A DNA stretch of 64,000 bases from Flavobacteriales bacterium (GTDB lineage: Bacteria > Bacteroidota > Bacteroidia > Flavobacteriales_F > PHOS-HE28): positions 62,001-126,000 of the forward strand of contig JACJZG010000005.1 of NCBI GenBank assembly GCA_020635715.1, written 5' to 3'. Made by a program: the position numbers and the translations under genes. The notes under the pieces were generated by a model that ran no database searches, was not told the origin of the DNA, and saw nothing but the letters and a program-made list of their open reading frames with translations. Shown here in pieces: positions 50,038 to 60,554 of this stretch; within the stretch, counting starts at the first letter, position 1, and each line of letters opens with the position of its first letter.

Positions 50038-53000
50038 GTGTTGGACCTGAAACGGTTGTTCATAGTCGTCTGCGTGCTCGGAACCGGAGCGATCGCTCCG
50101 GTGTTCGGCCAATGCACCGCCGATGCCGGACCGGCAACGGCTGCGGTGTGCGGTGGTCAGCCCCTCGCCTTGAGCGGCTCAGGCACGGGCGCGGCTCCCC
50201 TGAGCTACGTGTGGTCCGGATCTCCTTCCATCGTCAACGGGAACAGCGCGAACGCCACTTTCCTGCAGCCCGTGCCGGTGAACACGGCCTTGTCGGTGGA
50301 TCTCACCCTCACCGTTACCGACGCCAATGGCTGTGTGGCCACGGATGCGATCACCGTTACAGTGAACGTCACCCCGCGCGCCTCGTTGACCAGCCCGGAT
50401 GGCAACCCGGACCTGTATATCGCACCCGATGGGAGCAGCTTCGCCCTGTGTGGAACGGGCCTTGGGACCTATGCCTTCCAATTCGCCGATGCGAGCACGG
50501 CACAACCAGGGGCCAGCTATTCCGTGGATTGGGGCACACCGCCCTCGCCTTACGCACCTCCCGCCGGTGGTTGGGCGCAGAACCACGACTATCCGATCGG
50601 GCTGCACACGATCAACTACACCGTGTCCGGACCAGGTGCATGTTCCCACACGGCCTCCTATTCCGTCTTCCTCGGAAGCAATCCATCCGTGGGGACCAGC
50701 AATCCCGGGAATACCGTGGTGTGCTCGGGCACCGAACTGGTGTTCCCCTTGAACAATACGCCCGGCAATTCTCCGGGTACGATCTACGAGGTGGATTATG
50801 GTGATGGCAACGGCACTTCTTTCACACATCCGCCGCCGGCCAGTGTTTCCTACGGCTATCCGAACACCAACTGTCCCGGGGCACCGTACATCTTCCGGGT
50901 GGATGCGATCACCCCGTGTCCGATCACCTCCTTCGCCACGGCGGGCCCCATCTACATTACGGATCAGCCTCAGGCTTCCTTCACCATGTCCACGGATACG
51001 GCGTGTGCGAACAGCTCGGTGACCTTCACGAACACGAGTTCGGGCGTGGGTGGTCCAGGATGCACACAGCCGGTGCGCGTCTGGTCGATCTCGCCGGCAA
51101 CAGGATGGAACGCGACGGGCCTGGGCGCTTTGAACGGCAGCACACAGCCCAACCAGTGGACCAACGGATCGAACAGCATCGGTGTACAGTTCACGCAGCC
51201 GGGTACCTATTGCATCACCTTGAACGTGGGCAACAACCTCTGCGGTACCGACGAGGTGGAACATTGTGTGTGTATCGAAGGACCGCCGCAGCCTGCCTTC
51301 ACCATCGCGCCGCAGACCGGCTGTGCACCTTTCACCGGCGTCGTGGACAACACGAGCGTGAGCCCGAACAGCTGCCTCACCACCTTCGATTGGTCCATGA
51401 CGACCGCCGGGGGGGCGTGTGGAAGTGGGCCGGCATGGAACTACGCCGGTGGAACGAACGCGAGCTCGGTGGAACCGCAATTCCAATTCACCCAGGCCGG
51501 GACCTATTCGGTGCGGCTTGAGGCCACGAACAGCTGCGGCACCTTCCAACAGATCGAAGTGGTGACCGCCCATGCACCGCCACAGGTGGATGTGGCCGCG
51601 CTCGGTGCCGGTACCTGCGCTGGTGATTGTGTGGTCCCGAGCGCCGTGGTGCAGGACTGCGGTGCATCGATCGATACCTACACCTGGAGTTTCAGCGGTG
51701 GCACGCCCAACGCCGCCAATACCCTTGTGCCGCCGTCCATCTGCTACAACGCGGCCACCAGTTCGACCATTTCGCTCACGGTCACCAACGCCTGCGGTTC
51801 GGCAACGGACGTCACGACCCTTGCGGTGGGAACGGTCCCTGCCGCGCCGGTGATCGCATCCAACAGTCCCGTATGTGCCGGTCAGATCCTGTCGTTGTCC
51901 GCCAATGCCATACCGGGCTTGACCTATCAATGGAACGGCCCCAACGGCTTCAACTCCGATCAACCGGCGGTGACCATCCAGAATGTCACGGCGGCAAGTG
52001 CCGGCACATACCAGGTGGTGGCGATCACCAACGGTTGTGCGGGACCATCGGCCTCGGTGGATGTGCAGATCATTCCCGCTCCTGCGCTCACGGTCACTCC
52101 TTCCAGTGCAGCGATCTGCAACGGTGCCTCAGCAAGCTTCACGGTGAGCGGCGCAGGGAATTATCAATGGTACATCGGCAATATCCTGGTCGGCACCGGT
52201 CCGCTCTTCAACACCAGCCCGGCGATAAGCACCACCTATACCGTAACAGGCAGTACGGGTGGCTGTCCAGGCAGTGCCACGGTGCCCGTCACGGTGTTCC
52301 CCATCACCAACGTGAACGCTGGTGCCGATCGCTTCGAATGTGATCAGCCGATCCCCGTGAACTTGAACGGCTTCCCTTCGCCGGGCACCTGGAGCGGCAC
52401 GAACGTGACACCCACAGGGGTGTTCACTCCGGTGCCCGACCAGCTTGGACCGGTGACGCTCACCTACACCCACGTGGATGGCAACGGCTGCACCAATTCG
52501 GATCAGATGGTGATCACGGTGCAGGATGTGGTGGTGGTGGCCGATGCAGGGAACGATGTGAGCCTTTGCGAAGGCGGTCCTGTGGTGAACCTGCCCGCCA
52601 CACCGGCCGGTGGTACCTGGAGCGGGGCCACCACCAATGGCCAGTTCACCCCGGTCACGGCAGGCAGCTTCACGGCCACTTACAGTTATGGCACCGGGAC
52701 CTGTGCCACCTCCGATCAGGTGGCCATCGATGTGCTGCCGGCGCCTGTCCTCAACCTCACTGCGGTCCCCACGGTGTGCATCGACGCAGCAGCCATGGCG
52801 CTCAACGCCACACCGGTGGGCGGTACGTGGAGCGGAAATGGCGTCAGCGGCCCGCCCTACATGTTCGATCCAGCGCTGGCCGGTGCGGGCTCCCATACAC
52901 TGACCTATGCCTATACCGACGCGGCCGGTTGCCCGAGCACGAGCACCATGCAAGCGATCGTGAACGCGCTGCCGGTGGTGGATGCCGGGAGCGACGTGCA

Positions 53001-56000
53001 ATTGTGCGATCAGCCGATCCCGTTCCAACTTTCCGCGACACCCGCCGGAGGTACGTGGAGCGCGAACACCTTCAACGTGACGCCGCAAGGTGTGATAACT
53101 CCCGCCGGCGTTGGATCCGATGTGCTCACCTACAGCTTCGTGGATGGCGCCGGATGCAACGGAAGCGACCAGGTCCTGGTGACGGTGGTGCCGATCACCG
53201 AGCCTGCCTTCGCCGGGAACGATACGGCGGTCTGCGTGAACAGCGGTGATCTCCTCCTGGTCGGAGCGCCGGCCGGTGGGTCGTGGTCGGGAACAGGGGT
53301 CACATCGGGCGGCGTCTTCGCTACGGATGTGGCGGGATCATTCACGCTCACCTATGCGCACGGTGCCGCCACCTGCCTGATCCAGGACCAGGTGGATGTG
53401 GTGGTGCATGCATTGCCTGTGGTGGATGCGGGTCCGGAGATCGCGCTCTGCCTGGATGATGGTCCTCAAGTGCTCACCGCCGCTCCTCCCGGGGGCACCT
53501 GGAGCGGCACCGGTGTGGACGCGATGGGCAACTTCGATCCTGTGCAGGCCACGCCCGGGGGGAATACCGTGAGCTATTCCTACACCGATCCGATCACGGG
53601 CTGCAGCAATTCCACCAGCACGCTCGTCACGGTGAACCCGCTGCCCGTGGCCGCCATGGACCATGATCCGGTGGCCTGTGTGAACGTACCGTTCGCCTTC
53701 GTGAACAACACTTCCGGCGCCAGTGCCTACGAATGGGACTTCGGCGATGGCACCTCCTCCTTTTCCGCGGCACCACAACACATCTACACCGCCCCCGGCA
53801 CCTATGATGTGCGCTTGATCGCGATCACCGGCGCGGATTGCCGGGACACGGTGTACAGCTCGCTCGATGTATGGGAGGGGCCGCAAGCCTCCTTCGGACT
53901 TTCCACGGAACTTGGTTGTGGTCCCATGGAAGTGGGCTTCACCAACACCTCGAGCGGGGAGGGGCTGTCCTTTGCTTGGGAGTTCGGTGGTCTTGGTGGT
54001 TCAGCGGATGCAGCGCCAGGGCCGTTCACCTTCCCGCCGGCAGCCACGGATTCCGTCAGCTACCCCATCACCCTCACCGTGACCAATGCCTGCGGGCAGG
54101 TCACCGCGGCCGCTGAGGTGACCGTACTACCCCTGCCTGTCGCAGAATTCGGACCGAGCCTCGACATGTATTGTTCCAGTGCACCGGTTCCCTTCGGCAA
54201 CGCGAGCTACGGCGCACCCTCCTTCTTCGAATGGCAGTTCGGCGATGGCGCGACCAGCAACGACGCGGGGTCGACAGTGACGCACGTGTACGTGACGGAC
54301 GAGGATCCCCTGGAGGTGACGGTGATGCTCGTGGCGGGCAACATCTGTGGGACCGACACGGCGTATCAGGCGATCACCATCCTGCCGAACCAGGTGAACG
54401 CCTTCTTCAACGCCGACCCGGTGCAGGGCTGTGCGCCGGTGACCGTCGAACTGACGCAGTTCAGTGTGGGGGATACGACCTTCTACTGGGACCTCGGCGA
54501 TGGCAATACCAGCAGCCTTCATGACTTCAGCTGGACCTACTCCAGCCCCGGGTCGTACGAGATCGAGCTCTTTGCCTTCGGCTGTGGTTCGGATTCGATG
54601 ACGACGGAGATCACCGTGTTCCCCGGCCCTTCCGTTGACTTCACGGTGCAGCCCGTGAGCGCATGTGCCGGTGTTCCCTTCCAGTTCGATGGCACCGCCT
54701 TGGACGTGAGCGGGGTGGACTGGGACTTTGGGGATGGGACGACGAGCACCTTGTCGGACCCGGAACATGTGTTCGCGGGCAGCGGTACCTTCCAGGTCAC
54801 GCTCATCGGAACAGCGGTGGGCAGTGGTTGCACGACCACCGTGACCCATCCGGTGGTCGTGCTCGCAGCTCCAGAGGCCTCTTTCGTCGCGGACCCGATC
54901 ACGGGTTGTGTTCCGCTGGAGGTGGCCTTTGACAACACCAGCACCGGCACCGATTACGCCCAATGGGACTTCGGTGATGGGAATTCTTCCGCGAACATGG
55001 ATCCGTTCCACACCTACACGGACCCGGGGACCTACCAGGTGCGTCTGGTGGCGGAATCCCAGAACGATTGCCGGGATACCGCTTACACCTCGATCATCGT
55101 ATATCCTTTGCCGATGGCAGGCTTCGAGCTGTCGCAGTACAGTTCGTGCGAGCCGTCGACGACCGTTCAGACCATCAACAATTCCTCGGGAGCCGTGGGC
55201 TATACCTGGGACCTCGGCGATGGAACCACCAGCGTGCTCAACCAACCGGAGGTGACCTATACCGAGCCGGGGAGCTACCCGATCATCCTGACGGTGACGG
55301 ACCAACATGGCTGCGCGGACAGTGCCATGGAGACCTTCATCCAATACCCGACGCCTGCTGCGGCCTTCACCACGGAGCCGGAGCCGGGTTGTGCCGGCTA
55401 CCCCATCACCTTCCTCAACGGATCGGTGAACGGGGTGGGCTACCACTGGGACTTCGGCGATGGCCACACGAGCAACACCGACTTCCCGCTGCACGCCTAC
55501 GCCGTTCCCGGTGCCTACGATGTGGGTCTGATCACTTTCGGAGCTGGCGGCTGCGCGGATACCTTGGAGGTGGTGGAAGCCGTGCATGTCCTGGAGCGTC
55601 CGTTGGCCGCCTTCGCTTATGACACCTTGCAGAGCATCGCCCATGCCCTGCAGTTCCGCAACGAGAGCGAAGGTGCTGTCTCGTACACCTGGGACTTCGG
55701 CGATGGCGAGACCACCGAAGCGCGGCATCCGATCCACATCTTCCCGGCCGATGGAGGCGGCTTCGTGGTATGCCTGGTAGCGGTGAACGACCTGGGCTGT
55801 CCCGATACCGTGTGCACCAGCCTCTATGTGCCGGGCGATCCGAACATCTTCGTACCGAACGCCTTCACACCGAACGACGACACCCGCAACGATACCTTCC
55901 GCCCGATACTCAACGGTTTCGTGGGCTGGAACTACCGTTTCATGGTCTTCGATCGCTGGGGACAGCCCGCATTCGATACGCGCGACCGCAGCGCGGCCTG

Positions 56001-56115
56001 GGACGGGACCCGCAATGGGGTGGACTCCCCCGTGGATGTTTACGTGTGGAAGGTGATCGTGGAGCGCGATGGGGATGCGCGCGACTTCACCGGCCATGTA
56101 TCGCTGGTCCGCTGA
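50038..56115 (+). CDS. Giant T9SS-secreted PKD-repeat surface protein with CHU_C terminus
   Basis: About 2,025 residues from GTG 50038, chosen because it directly precedes the signal peptide 'LKRLFIVVCVLGTGAIAPVFG' and follows a -7 box (an in-frame ATG lies at 49969). Residues 25-750 hold Ig/PKD-like sandwiches ('QASFTMSTDTACANSSVTFT'); about 755-1200 have six or so copies of a 'TPAGGTWSGxGV' repeat with 'VDAGxDxxLC'; about 1205-1920 are eight or nine tandem PKD domains ('YEWDFGDGTSSFSAAPQHIY'); the last 90 are CHU_C ('FVPNAFTPNDDTRNDTFRP', 'VFDRWGQPAF', 'GHVSLVR'). It is probably a long surface fibre or adhesin. No enzyme domain is visible. Confidence 0.87.
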   Translation: MLDLKRLFIVVCVLGTGAIAPVFGQCTADAGPATAAVCGGQPLALSGSGTGAAPLSYVWSGSPSIVNGNSANATFLQPVPVNTALSVDLTLTVTDANGCVATDAITVTVNVTPRASLTSPDGNPDLYIAPDGSSFALCGTGLGTYAFQFADASTAQPGASYSVDWGTPPSPYAPPAGGWAQNHDYPIGLHTINYTVSGPGACSHTASYSVFLGSNPSVGTSNPGNTVVCSGTELVFPLNNTPGNSPGTIYEVDYGDGNGTSFTHPPPASVSYGYPNTNCPGAPYIFRVDAITPCPITSFATAGPIYITDQPQASFTMSTDTACANSSVTFTNTSSGVGGPGCTQPVRVWSISPATGWNATGLGALNGSTQPNQWTNGSNSIGVQFTQPGTYCITLNVGNNLCGTDEVEHCVCIEGPPQPAFTIAPQTGCAPFTGVVDNTSVSPNSCLTTFDWSMTTAGGACGSGPAWNYAGGTNASSVEPQFQFTQAGTYSVRLEATNSCGTFQQIEVVTAHAPPQVDVAALGAGTCAGDCVVPSAVVQDCGASIDTYTWSFSGGTPNAANTLVPPSICYNAATSSTISLTVTNACGSATDVTTLAVGTVPAAPVIASNSPVCAGQILSLSANAIPGLTYQWNGPNGFNSDQPAVTIQNVTAASAGTYQVVAITNGCAGPSASVDVQIIPAPALTVTPSSAAICNGASASFTVSGAGNYQWYIGNILVGTGPLFNTSPAISTTYTVTGSTGGCPGSATVPVTVFPITNVNAGADRFECDQPIPVNLNGFPSPGTWSGTNVTPTGVFTPVPDQLGPVTLTYTHVDGNGCTNSDQMVITVQDVVVVADAGNDVSLCEGGPVVNLPATPAGGTWSGATTNGQFTPVTAGSFTATYSYGTGTCATSDQVAIDVLPAPVLNLTAVPTVCIDAAAMALNATPVGGTWSGNGVSGPPYMFDPALAGAGSHTLTYAYTDAAGCPSTSTMQAIVNALPVVDAGSDVQLCDQPIPFQLSATPAGGTWSANTFNVTPQGVITPAGVGSDVLTYSFVDGAGCNGSDQVLVTVVPITEPAFAGNDTAVCVNSGDLLLVGAPAGGSWSGTGVTSGGVFATDVAGSFTLTYAHGAATCLIQDQVDVVVHALPVVDAGPEIALCLDDGPQVLTAAPPGGTWSGTGVDAMGNFDPVQATPGGNTVSYSYTDPITGCSNSTSTLVTVNPLPVAAMDHDPVACVNVPFAFVNNTSGASAYEWDFGDGTSSFSAAPQHIYTAPGTYDVRLIAITGADCRDTVYSSLDVWEGPQASFGLSTELGCGPMEVGFTNTSSGEGLSFAWEFGGLGGSADAAPGPFTFPPAATDSVSYPITLTVTNACGQVTAAAEVTVLPLPVAEFGPSLDMYCSSAPVPFGNASYGAPSFFEWQFGDGATSNDAGSTVTHVYVTDEDPLEVTVMLVAGNICGTDTAYQAITILPNQVNAFFNADPVQGCAPVTVELTQFSVGDTTFYWDLGDGNTSSLHDFSWTYSSPGSYEIELFAFGCGSDSMTTEITVFPGPSVDFTVQPVSACAGVPFQFDGTALDVSGVDWDFGDGTTSTLSDPEHVFAGSGTFQVTLIGTAVGSGCTTTVTHPVVVLAAPEASFVADPITGCVPLEVAFDNTSTGTDYAQWDFGDGNSSANMDPFHTYTDPGTYQVRLVAESQNDCRDTAYTSIIVYPLPMAGFELSQYSSCEPSTTVQTINNSSGAVGYTWDLGDGTTSVLNQPEVTYTEPGSYPIILTVTDQHGCADSAMETFIQYPTPAAAFTTEPEPGCAGYPITFLNGSVNGVGYHWDFGDGHTSNTDFPLHAYAVPGAYDVGLITFGAGGCADTLEVVEAVHVLERPLAAFAYDTLQSIAHALQFRNESEGAVSYTWDFGDGETTEARHPIHIFPADGGGFVVCLVAVNDLGCPDTVCTSLYVPGDPNIFVPNAFTPNDDTRNDTFRPILNGFVGWNYRFMVFDRWGQPAFDTRDRSAAWDGTRNGVDSPVDVYVWKVIVERDGDARDFTGHVSLVR

Positions 56116-56118
56116 TCG

Positions 56119-56126
56119 TACTTTCG
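56119..56126 (+). promoter_or_regulatory. -7 box of the GlcD-like gene
   Basis: TACTTTCG ends four bases before the ATG at 56131, predicting a leaderless mRNA. Confidence 0.45.
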
Positions 56127-56130
56127 GCGC

Positions 56131-57543
56131 ATGAGCCGGGTGATCGTGAGCGGAACCGCGCGAGCTGAACTGCGCGCCGCATTGACCGAGGGTGATCTGC
56201 TCGACTCGAGCGAGGACCTCGAACGCTATGGTCGGGATGAGACCGAGGACCTGCTTCATGCCCCTGATGTGGTCGTGCGGCCGCGCAGCACGGACGAGGT
56301 CGCTCGTATCGTCCGCGTGTGCACCGAGCACCAGATCCCCATCACACCCATCGGCGGGCGCACGGGATTGAGCGGTGGAGCCTTGTCCGTGTACGGTGGT
56401 GTTGGTCTCGCGCTGGACCGCATGAATGCCATCGAACACATCGATGAACACAACCTGCAGGTGACGGTGCAGCCCGGTGTGATCACGCAGGTGCTTGTGG
56501 ATGCCGTGGCCGCCAAAGGACTTTACTATGCGCCGGACCCCAGCAGCAAGGGGAGCTGCACCATCGGCGGTAACCTGGCGGAGAACGCAGGTGGTCCGCG
56601 CGCGGTGAAGTACGGCGTGACCCGGGACAATGTCCTCAACCTGGAGGTGGTGCTGCCAAGTGGTGAAGTGATCTGGACCGGTGCGAACACCTTGAAGAAC
56701 GCGACCGGCTACGACCTTACGCGCCTCATGGTGGGCAGCGAGGGCACCTTGGGGATCATCACCAAGGCCGTGCTGCGCCTGCTTCCGCTTCCGAAAGCCT
56801 CCCGATTGATGCTGGTGCCTTTCGATAGCGCCATCAGAGCGTGTGAGGCGGTGAGCGCGGTATTCCGGGCAGGCATCACGCCGAGCGCACTGGAGTTCAT
56901 GGAACGGGATGCGATCGACTTCACACTGGCCCATGTGGAGGGCATCACGATCCAAGTGCCGGACGCGGTACAGGCGCATCTGTTGATCGAGGTGGACGGC
57001 CTGCACGAAGAGGTGTTGTTACGCGAGTGCGAGATGATCCTTCAAGTGGTGGAGGCCCATGGCTGTGGCGAGGTGCTCTTCGCGGAGACCAGTGCCGAGG
57101 TGGACGCGCTCTGGCGTTTGCGGCGGAACGTGGCCGTGGCCGTGAAGGCCCACACCGTTTACAAGGAGGAGGATACCGTGGTGCCGCGCTATGCCCTGCC
57201 ACAACTGCTTGCCGGTGTGAAAGCGATCGGGAGGGAGTACGGCTTCCGGTCGATCTGTTACGGCCATGCCGGTGATGGTAACCTGCACATCAACATTTTG
57301 AAGGACGGTCTATCCGATGCCTTCTGGAAGGAGGAACTGCCCAAGGCCATCCGCGAGCTGTTCACCCTCACCGTTTCCTTGGGTGGCACGCTCAGCGGGG
57401 AGCACGGGATCGGACTGGTGCAACGCCCGTACATGGACATCGCCTTCGATCGCGCGCAGCTCGAGCTCATGCGCGGTATCAAACGGGTCTTCGATCCTCT
57501 CGGGATCATGAACCCCGGGAAGGTGTTGCCGGATATGGACTAG
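56131..57543 (+). CDS. FAD-linked oxidase, glycolate oxidase GlcD / D-lactate dehydrogenase-like
   Basis: A 470-residue flavoenzyme of the PCMH/VAO superfamily. The N-terminal FAD domain shows 'DVVVRPRSTDEVARIVRVC', 'ITPIGGRTGLSGGALSVYGG', 'YAPDPSSKGSCTIGGNLAEN' and 'GGPRAVKYGVTRDNVL'. The C-terminal substrate cap has 'RSICYGHAGDGNLHINIL' (residues about 372-389) and 'LSGEHGIGLVQRP', with 'FDPLGIMNPGKVLP' at the end. It oxidises a 2-hydroxy acid such as D-lactate or glycolate, passing electrons to a quinone or partner; no GlcE/GlcF lies nearby, so it is probably a single-subunit type. Length matches GlcD. Confidence 0.92.
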   Translation: MSRVIVSGTARAELRAALTEGDLLDSSEDLERYGRDETEDLLHAPDVVVRPRSTDEVARIVRVCTEHQIPITPIGGRTGLSGGALSVYGGVGLALDRMNAIEHIDEHNLQVTVQPGVITQVLVDAVAAKGLYYAPDPSSKGSCTIGGNLAENAGGPRAVKYGVTRDNVLNLEVVLPSGEVIWTGANTLKNATGYDLTRLMVGSEGTLGIITKAVLRLLPLPKASRLMLVPFDSAIRACEAVSAVFRAGITPSALEFMERDAIDFTLAHVEGITIQVPDAVQAHLLIEVDGLHEEVLLRECEMILQVVEAHGCGEVLFAETSAEVDALWRLRRNVAVAVKAHTVYKEEDTVVPRYALPQLLAGVKAIGREYGFRSICYGHAGDGNLHINILKDGLSDAFWKEELPKAIRELFTLTVSLGGTLSGEHGIGLVQRPYMDIAFDRAQLELMRGIKRVFDPLGIMNPGKVLPDMD

Positions 57544-57579
57544 CAAGTCCGGTCCCTCGGACCACCCAACCTTACGGGC

Positions 57580-60336
57580 TCAACGCACCACCGTCACGTG
57601 CCCCCGGATCTCGTACACATCACCCTTGATGGCGTCGATGGCATAGGCCCTGTAGGCGTAAACGCCCAAGGGTACGTTCGCACCACCGGCCGTTCCGTCC
57701 CAGCCCATCGAGGGGTCGGTGGTGGCAAAGAGGTCCCGGCCCCATCGGTCGTAGATCCGCAGGTCGTAGGTGTCCAGGTCGATCACGTTCGCGATCGGCA
57801 GGAAGTGGTCGTTGATGCCATCGCCGTTCGGCGTGAAGGCCGTCGGCACATAGTACACGTACTCCTGCGGCCGCAGGTGCGCCACGATGGTGTCCGGTCC
57901 CGCGATCACGGTGTTCAACATCACCATGGAGCTGTCGTCCGGGGTATAGCCGTTCTGCGCCACCGTCCAATACAGGAAGTCGTAGTAGAGCGGTGCCTTG
58001 ATCCGGAACTCCACTTCGGTGTTCTGCGGCACGCTGGCCGTGGCCGGAAAGTCCGTGTAGATCACGCCGTCGAAGGTGATCTCGGCGCCCTCCACCCGTG
58101 GGTCAACATCCAACACCACTTCATACCGGATGGGTTCCTCGAAATGGGCCACTACGCTGTCCGCCGTGAGGAAGTCGATGGTCACCAGGGAATCCGTGGT
58201 GCTCGGCAGCACGCTGTTGGTGCTGAAGACCTCCCAATGGCTGAAGCGGTAGCCTTCGTTCGGTACGGGCGCCAGGTTGGTGTTGATCCCACCGTAATAG
58301 GTGCCTGAGAAGGGATAGGTGTCCGGCTGCAGGGAGTTGATCACGATCTCGCCGCTCAAGGGTGGATCCACATTGAAGACGACATCAAACGGTCCCTCCA
58401 GTTCGTAGCAGTCCACCATGCCCTCCTCGAAGGCCACGCAACGTGTCTCGATGAAGTCACGCATCACCTGCACATTGGCTTCCCATTGGGCCACGCTGCC
58501 ACCCCAACGCGCCACCTGCCCCGGCATCTCCGGTGCGATCAGCGCGACCAGGCTGTCCAGAAAGGGGATCATGTGATCGCACTTGAACAGGGTGTTGCCC
58601 AGATCGATGTAGCGGTTCACGTAGTAGTCGTGCACCATCTCGTTCTCCGCGATGAGCTTTTCCAGAATGAGCGTGTGCCCCTGTCCACCGGGGTTCGGCA
58701 GGGCCTCCGCGTTGCAGGGATCGGCCGTGGGCGTCTGGTTCGGTATGCCCGTGAAGTTGGTGTAATGCCCGAAGGTGGCGTCCATGTCCCAGAGGATGTA
58801 GCCCCACTTCTTGTGGTCACCGCTCGGGTCGCGCCCGCGCCACCAGCCGGTGTTCCAGTTCAGCCAGTCCGCACACACCGTGTAGCTGTTCAGGCAGAAG
58901 TAGTCGATCAGGCTCTTCCAGTTGAACTGCCCGTCGACATACGTGAAGGCCGCGGCATCGCCCATGTCGTTGTTCATGATGTAATCGCGCAGGGCGTTCC
59001 AGTCGGCCTGCGCCTGTGCACCGCCATACTCGCTCCAGGTCCCGCCCCAGGTCTTCAGCATCTGGATGTTGAACTGGTCCTGGTCGTAGTAGTAGCGGGT
59101 GTAGTCGTGGTCGTCCACCTTCTCGCGCATGTCGTAAACGCCCCAATACTGGCCGTTCACGTACAGCACCGCCGGTTCGTAGCTGCGTTCGTCCAACCGC
59201 AGGTTGCCCGTCTGGCTCAATGCCTGCACGTAGGCATCGCGGATGTGCGCGGGCTGGCCCGGCCCGAAGTTGAAGTTGTCCCCGGCCGAGGCCTTGATGA
59301 TGAGCCGCTGGAACTTGTCGCGGTCCTTGGTGCGGAAGATGGGATAGTGGATGGCGTCGTTGTAGCCGGTCTGGTCGCGTGTGATGTAGTCGAATCCCCG
59401 CTGATCATAGGCCCAGCTGTCCTGCCCGTGTTCGTTGAACTCGCCCACCGCCTCATCGCGCAACTGTCCATCCTCCCCGAAATACTCGAAGCTGCCGAAG
59501 GGCTGGATGAAGCCATCGCCGTTCAGCAGTTCGTCCACCTGGTCGCCGGCTATGCTAAGCACCACCACGGTGTGCGAGGCGTTGATGAAGTACGTGTTGG
59601 TCTCCGTGAAGCTGGGCTGCTCACCCGCACTTCCGAAGCAGGCCGCGCGGACCACCGTGGTGGCGTTCACCGGAATGGGACCGCTGTAGGCCGTGGAGGT
59701 GGCGGTGGGTTCAGAGCCGTTGGTGGTGTAGCGGATGGTGGCACCCGCCGGACCAGAGATGCTGACGTTCTGTGCGCCGCCATAGAAGCCCGCAGCCGGC
59801 GTCAGCACCGGGCGTGCGAGGTACTCGGGGGAGGCACCTGCGTTCGCAGCGTTCGGCGTAGGGTTGTTGAAGAGGCTCCAGGTGGCGGCGCCATCCGTGG
59901 TGCGGCCCCGGCTGTGGCCGAGTTTGGTGCGCATCTCCGGGGTGAATTCGAAGTCATCCACCGGGTCGCCCGCCGGGTTGCTCAGCCGCACATGGTCGCT
60001 CTCGGCCTGGTTCAGGTTGAAGCTGGTGTGCACGAAGCCACCCACGGTTTCGTCCCGCTTGCTGCAGATGAAGACCTGGCGCCCGCCGGCCGGTATCACC
60101 GTGCCCGCCGGAACCTGCCACTTCATGGGGTTGCCCGCCCGGTTGCTGAGCCACCAGCCACTGATGTCCACCGCCGCCGCGCCCGGGTTGTACAGCTCGA
60201 ACCAGTCCTCGAATTCGCCGTAATTGTCCGCATAGCCGCTCATGTTCGAGGCGCATACCTCGTTCACCACCACTTGGGCGTTCACGGTGATCGCGGCCGG
60301 GAGGAGGAGGAGGGAAAGGAGACTTCTTACTCGCAT
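57580..60336 (-). CDS. CotH-kinase-family T9SS surface protein with lamin-tail and CHU_C domains
   Basis: A 918-residue protein. Signal peptide 'MRVRSLLSLLLLPAAITVNA'; lamin-tail domain (about 22-150, 'VVVNEVCASNMSGYADNYGE', 'EDWFELYNPGAAAVDISGWW'); a chitobiase-like C-terminal sandwich (about 175-245, 'TIRYTTNGSEPTATSTAYSG'); a CotH domain (about 290-640, 'RGFDYITRDQTGYNDAIHYP', 'GVYDMREKVDDHDYTRYYY', 'WGYILWDMDATFG'); two 'GYRFSHWEVFST'-type sandwiches; and CHU_C ('VPTAFTPNGDGINDHFLPI', ending 'GHVTVVR'). CotH proteins are atypical protein kinases in spore coats; the secreted version's role is unknown. The ATG is preceded by a TAACTTGC box about 20 bases upstream. Confidence 0.9.
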   Translation of the reverse strand: MRVRSLLSLLLLPAAITVNAQVVVNEVCASNMSGYADNYGEFEDWFELYNPGAAAVDISGWWLSNRAGNPMKWQVPAGTVIPAGGRQVFICSKRDETVGGFVHTSFNLNQAESDHVRLSNPAGDPVDDFEFTPEMRTKLGHSRGRTTDGAATWSLFNNPTPNAANAGASPEYLARPVLTPAAGFYGGAQNVSISGPAGATIRYTTNGSEPTATSTAYSGPIPVNATTVVRAACFGSAGEQPSFTETNTYFINASHTVVVLSIAGDQVDELLNGDGFIQPFGSFEYFGEDGQLRDEAVGEFNEHGQDSWAYDQRGFDYITRDQTGYNDAIHYPIFRTKDRDKFQRLIIKASAGDNFNFGPGQPAHIRDAYVQALSQTGNLRLDERSYEPAVLYVNGQYWGVYDMREKVDDHDYTRYYYDQDQFNIQMLKTWGGTWSEYGGAQAQADWNALRDYIMNNDMGDAAAFTYVDGQFNWKSLIDYFCLNSYTVCADWLNWNTGWWRGRDPSGDHKKWGYILWDMDATFGHYTNFTGIPNQTPTADPCNAEALPNPGGQGHTLILEKLIAENEMVHDYYVNRYIDLGNTLFKCDHMIPFLDSLVALIAPEMPGQVARWGGSVAQWEANVQVMRDFIETRCVAFEEGMVDCYELEGPFDVVFNVDPPLSGEIVINSLQPDTYPFSGTYYGGINTNLAPVPNEGYRFSHWEVFSTNSVLPSTTDSLVTIDFLTADSVVAHFEEPIRYEVVLDVDPRVEGAEITFDGVIYTDFPATASVPQNTEVEFRIKAPLYYDFLYWTVAQNGYTPDDSSMVMLNTVIAGPDTIVAHLRPQEYVYYVPTAFTPNGDGINDHFLPIANVIDLDTYDLRIYDRWGRDLFATTDPSMGWDGTAGGANVPLGVYAYRAYAIDAIKGDVYEIRGHVTVVR

Positions 60337-60507
60337 GCGTTCCGTGCAGGGTTCCAGTGCAAGTTACCGGTCCGTTACGTTCACGCTACCCGCATGTGCG
60401 GGCACTCTTGGACCGGTAACGGCTTTCATCCTTCGGATGACGCACCCAACCGTGCGCGCGGCGCCTGCGTGTGGGCGGTAACCCGGATCGACCGGTCACT
60501 GGAAATG

Positions 60508-60536
60508 CCGAACGGCGGCCCTTGGCCGCCGTTCGG
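60508..60536 (-). terminator. Hairpin terminator after the S9 peptidase gene
   Basis: CCGAACGGCGGCC (60508-60520) pairs perfectly with 60524-60536 around CTT; 13-bp stem. It lies 18 bases past the stop at 60555 on the minus strand and is followed there by a weak T-containing tract. Confidence 0.7.
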
Positions 60537-60554
60537 ACTGATCGTTGTTCCGGC

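Noticed and set aside
54127..57006. A 959-codon minus-strand open frame across the PKD protein and GlcD-like gene
   Set aside because: It spans two clearly real plus-strand genes and has no recognisable domain.
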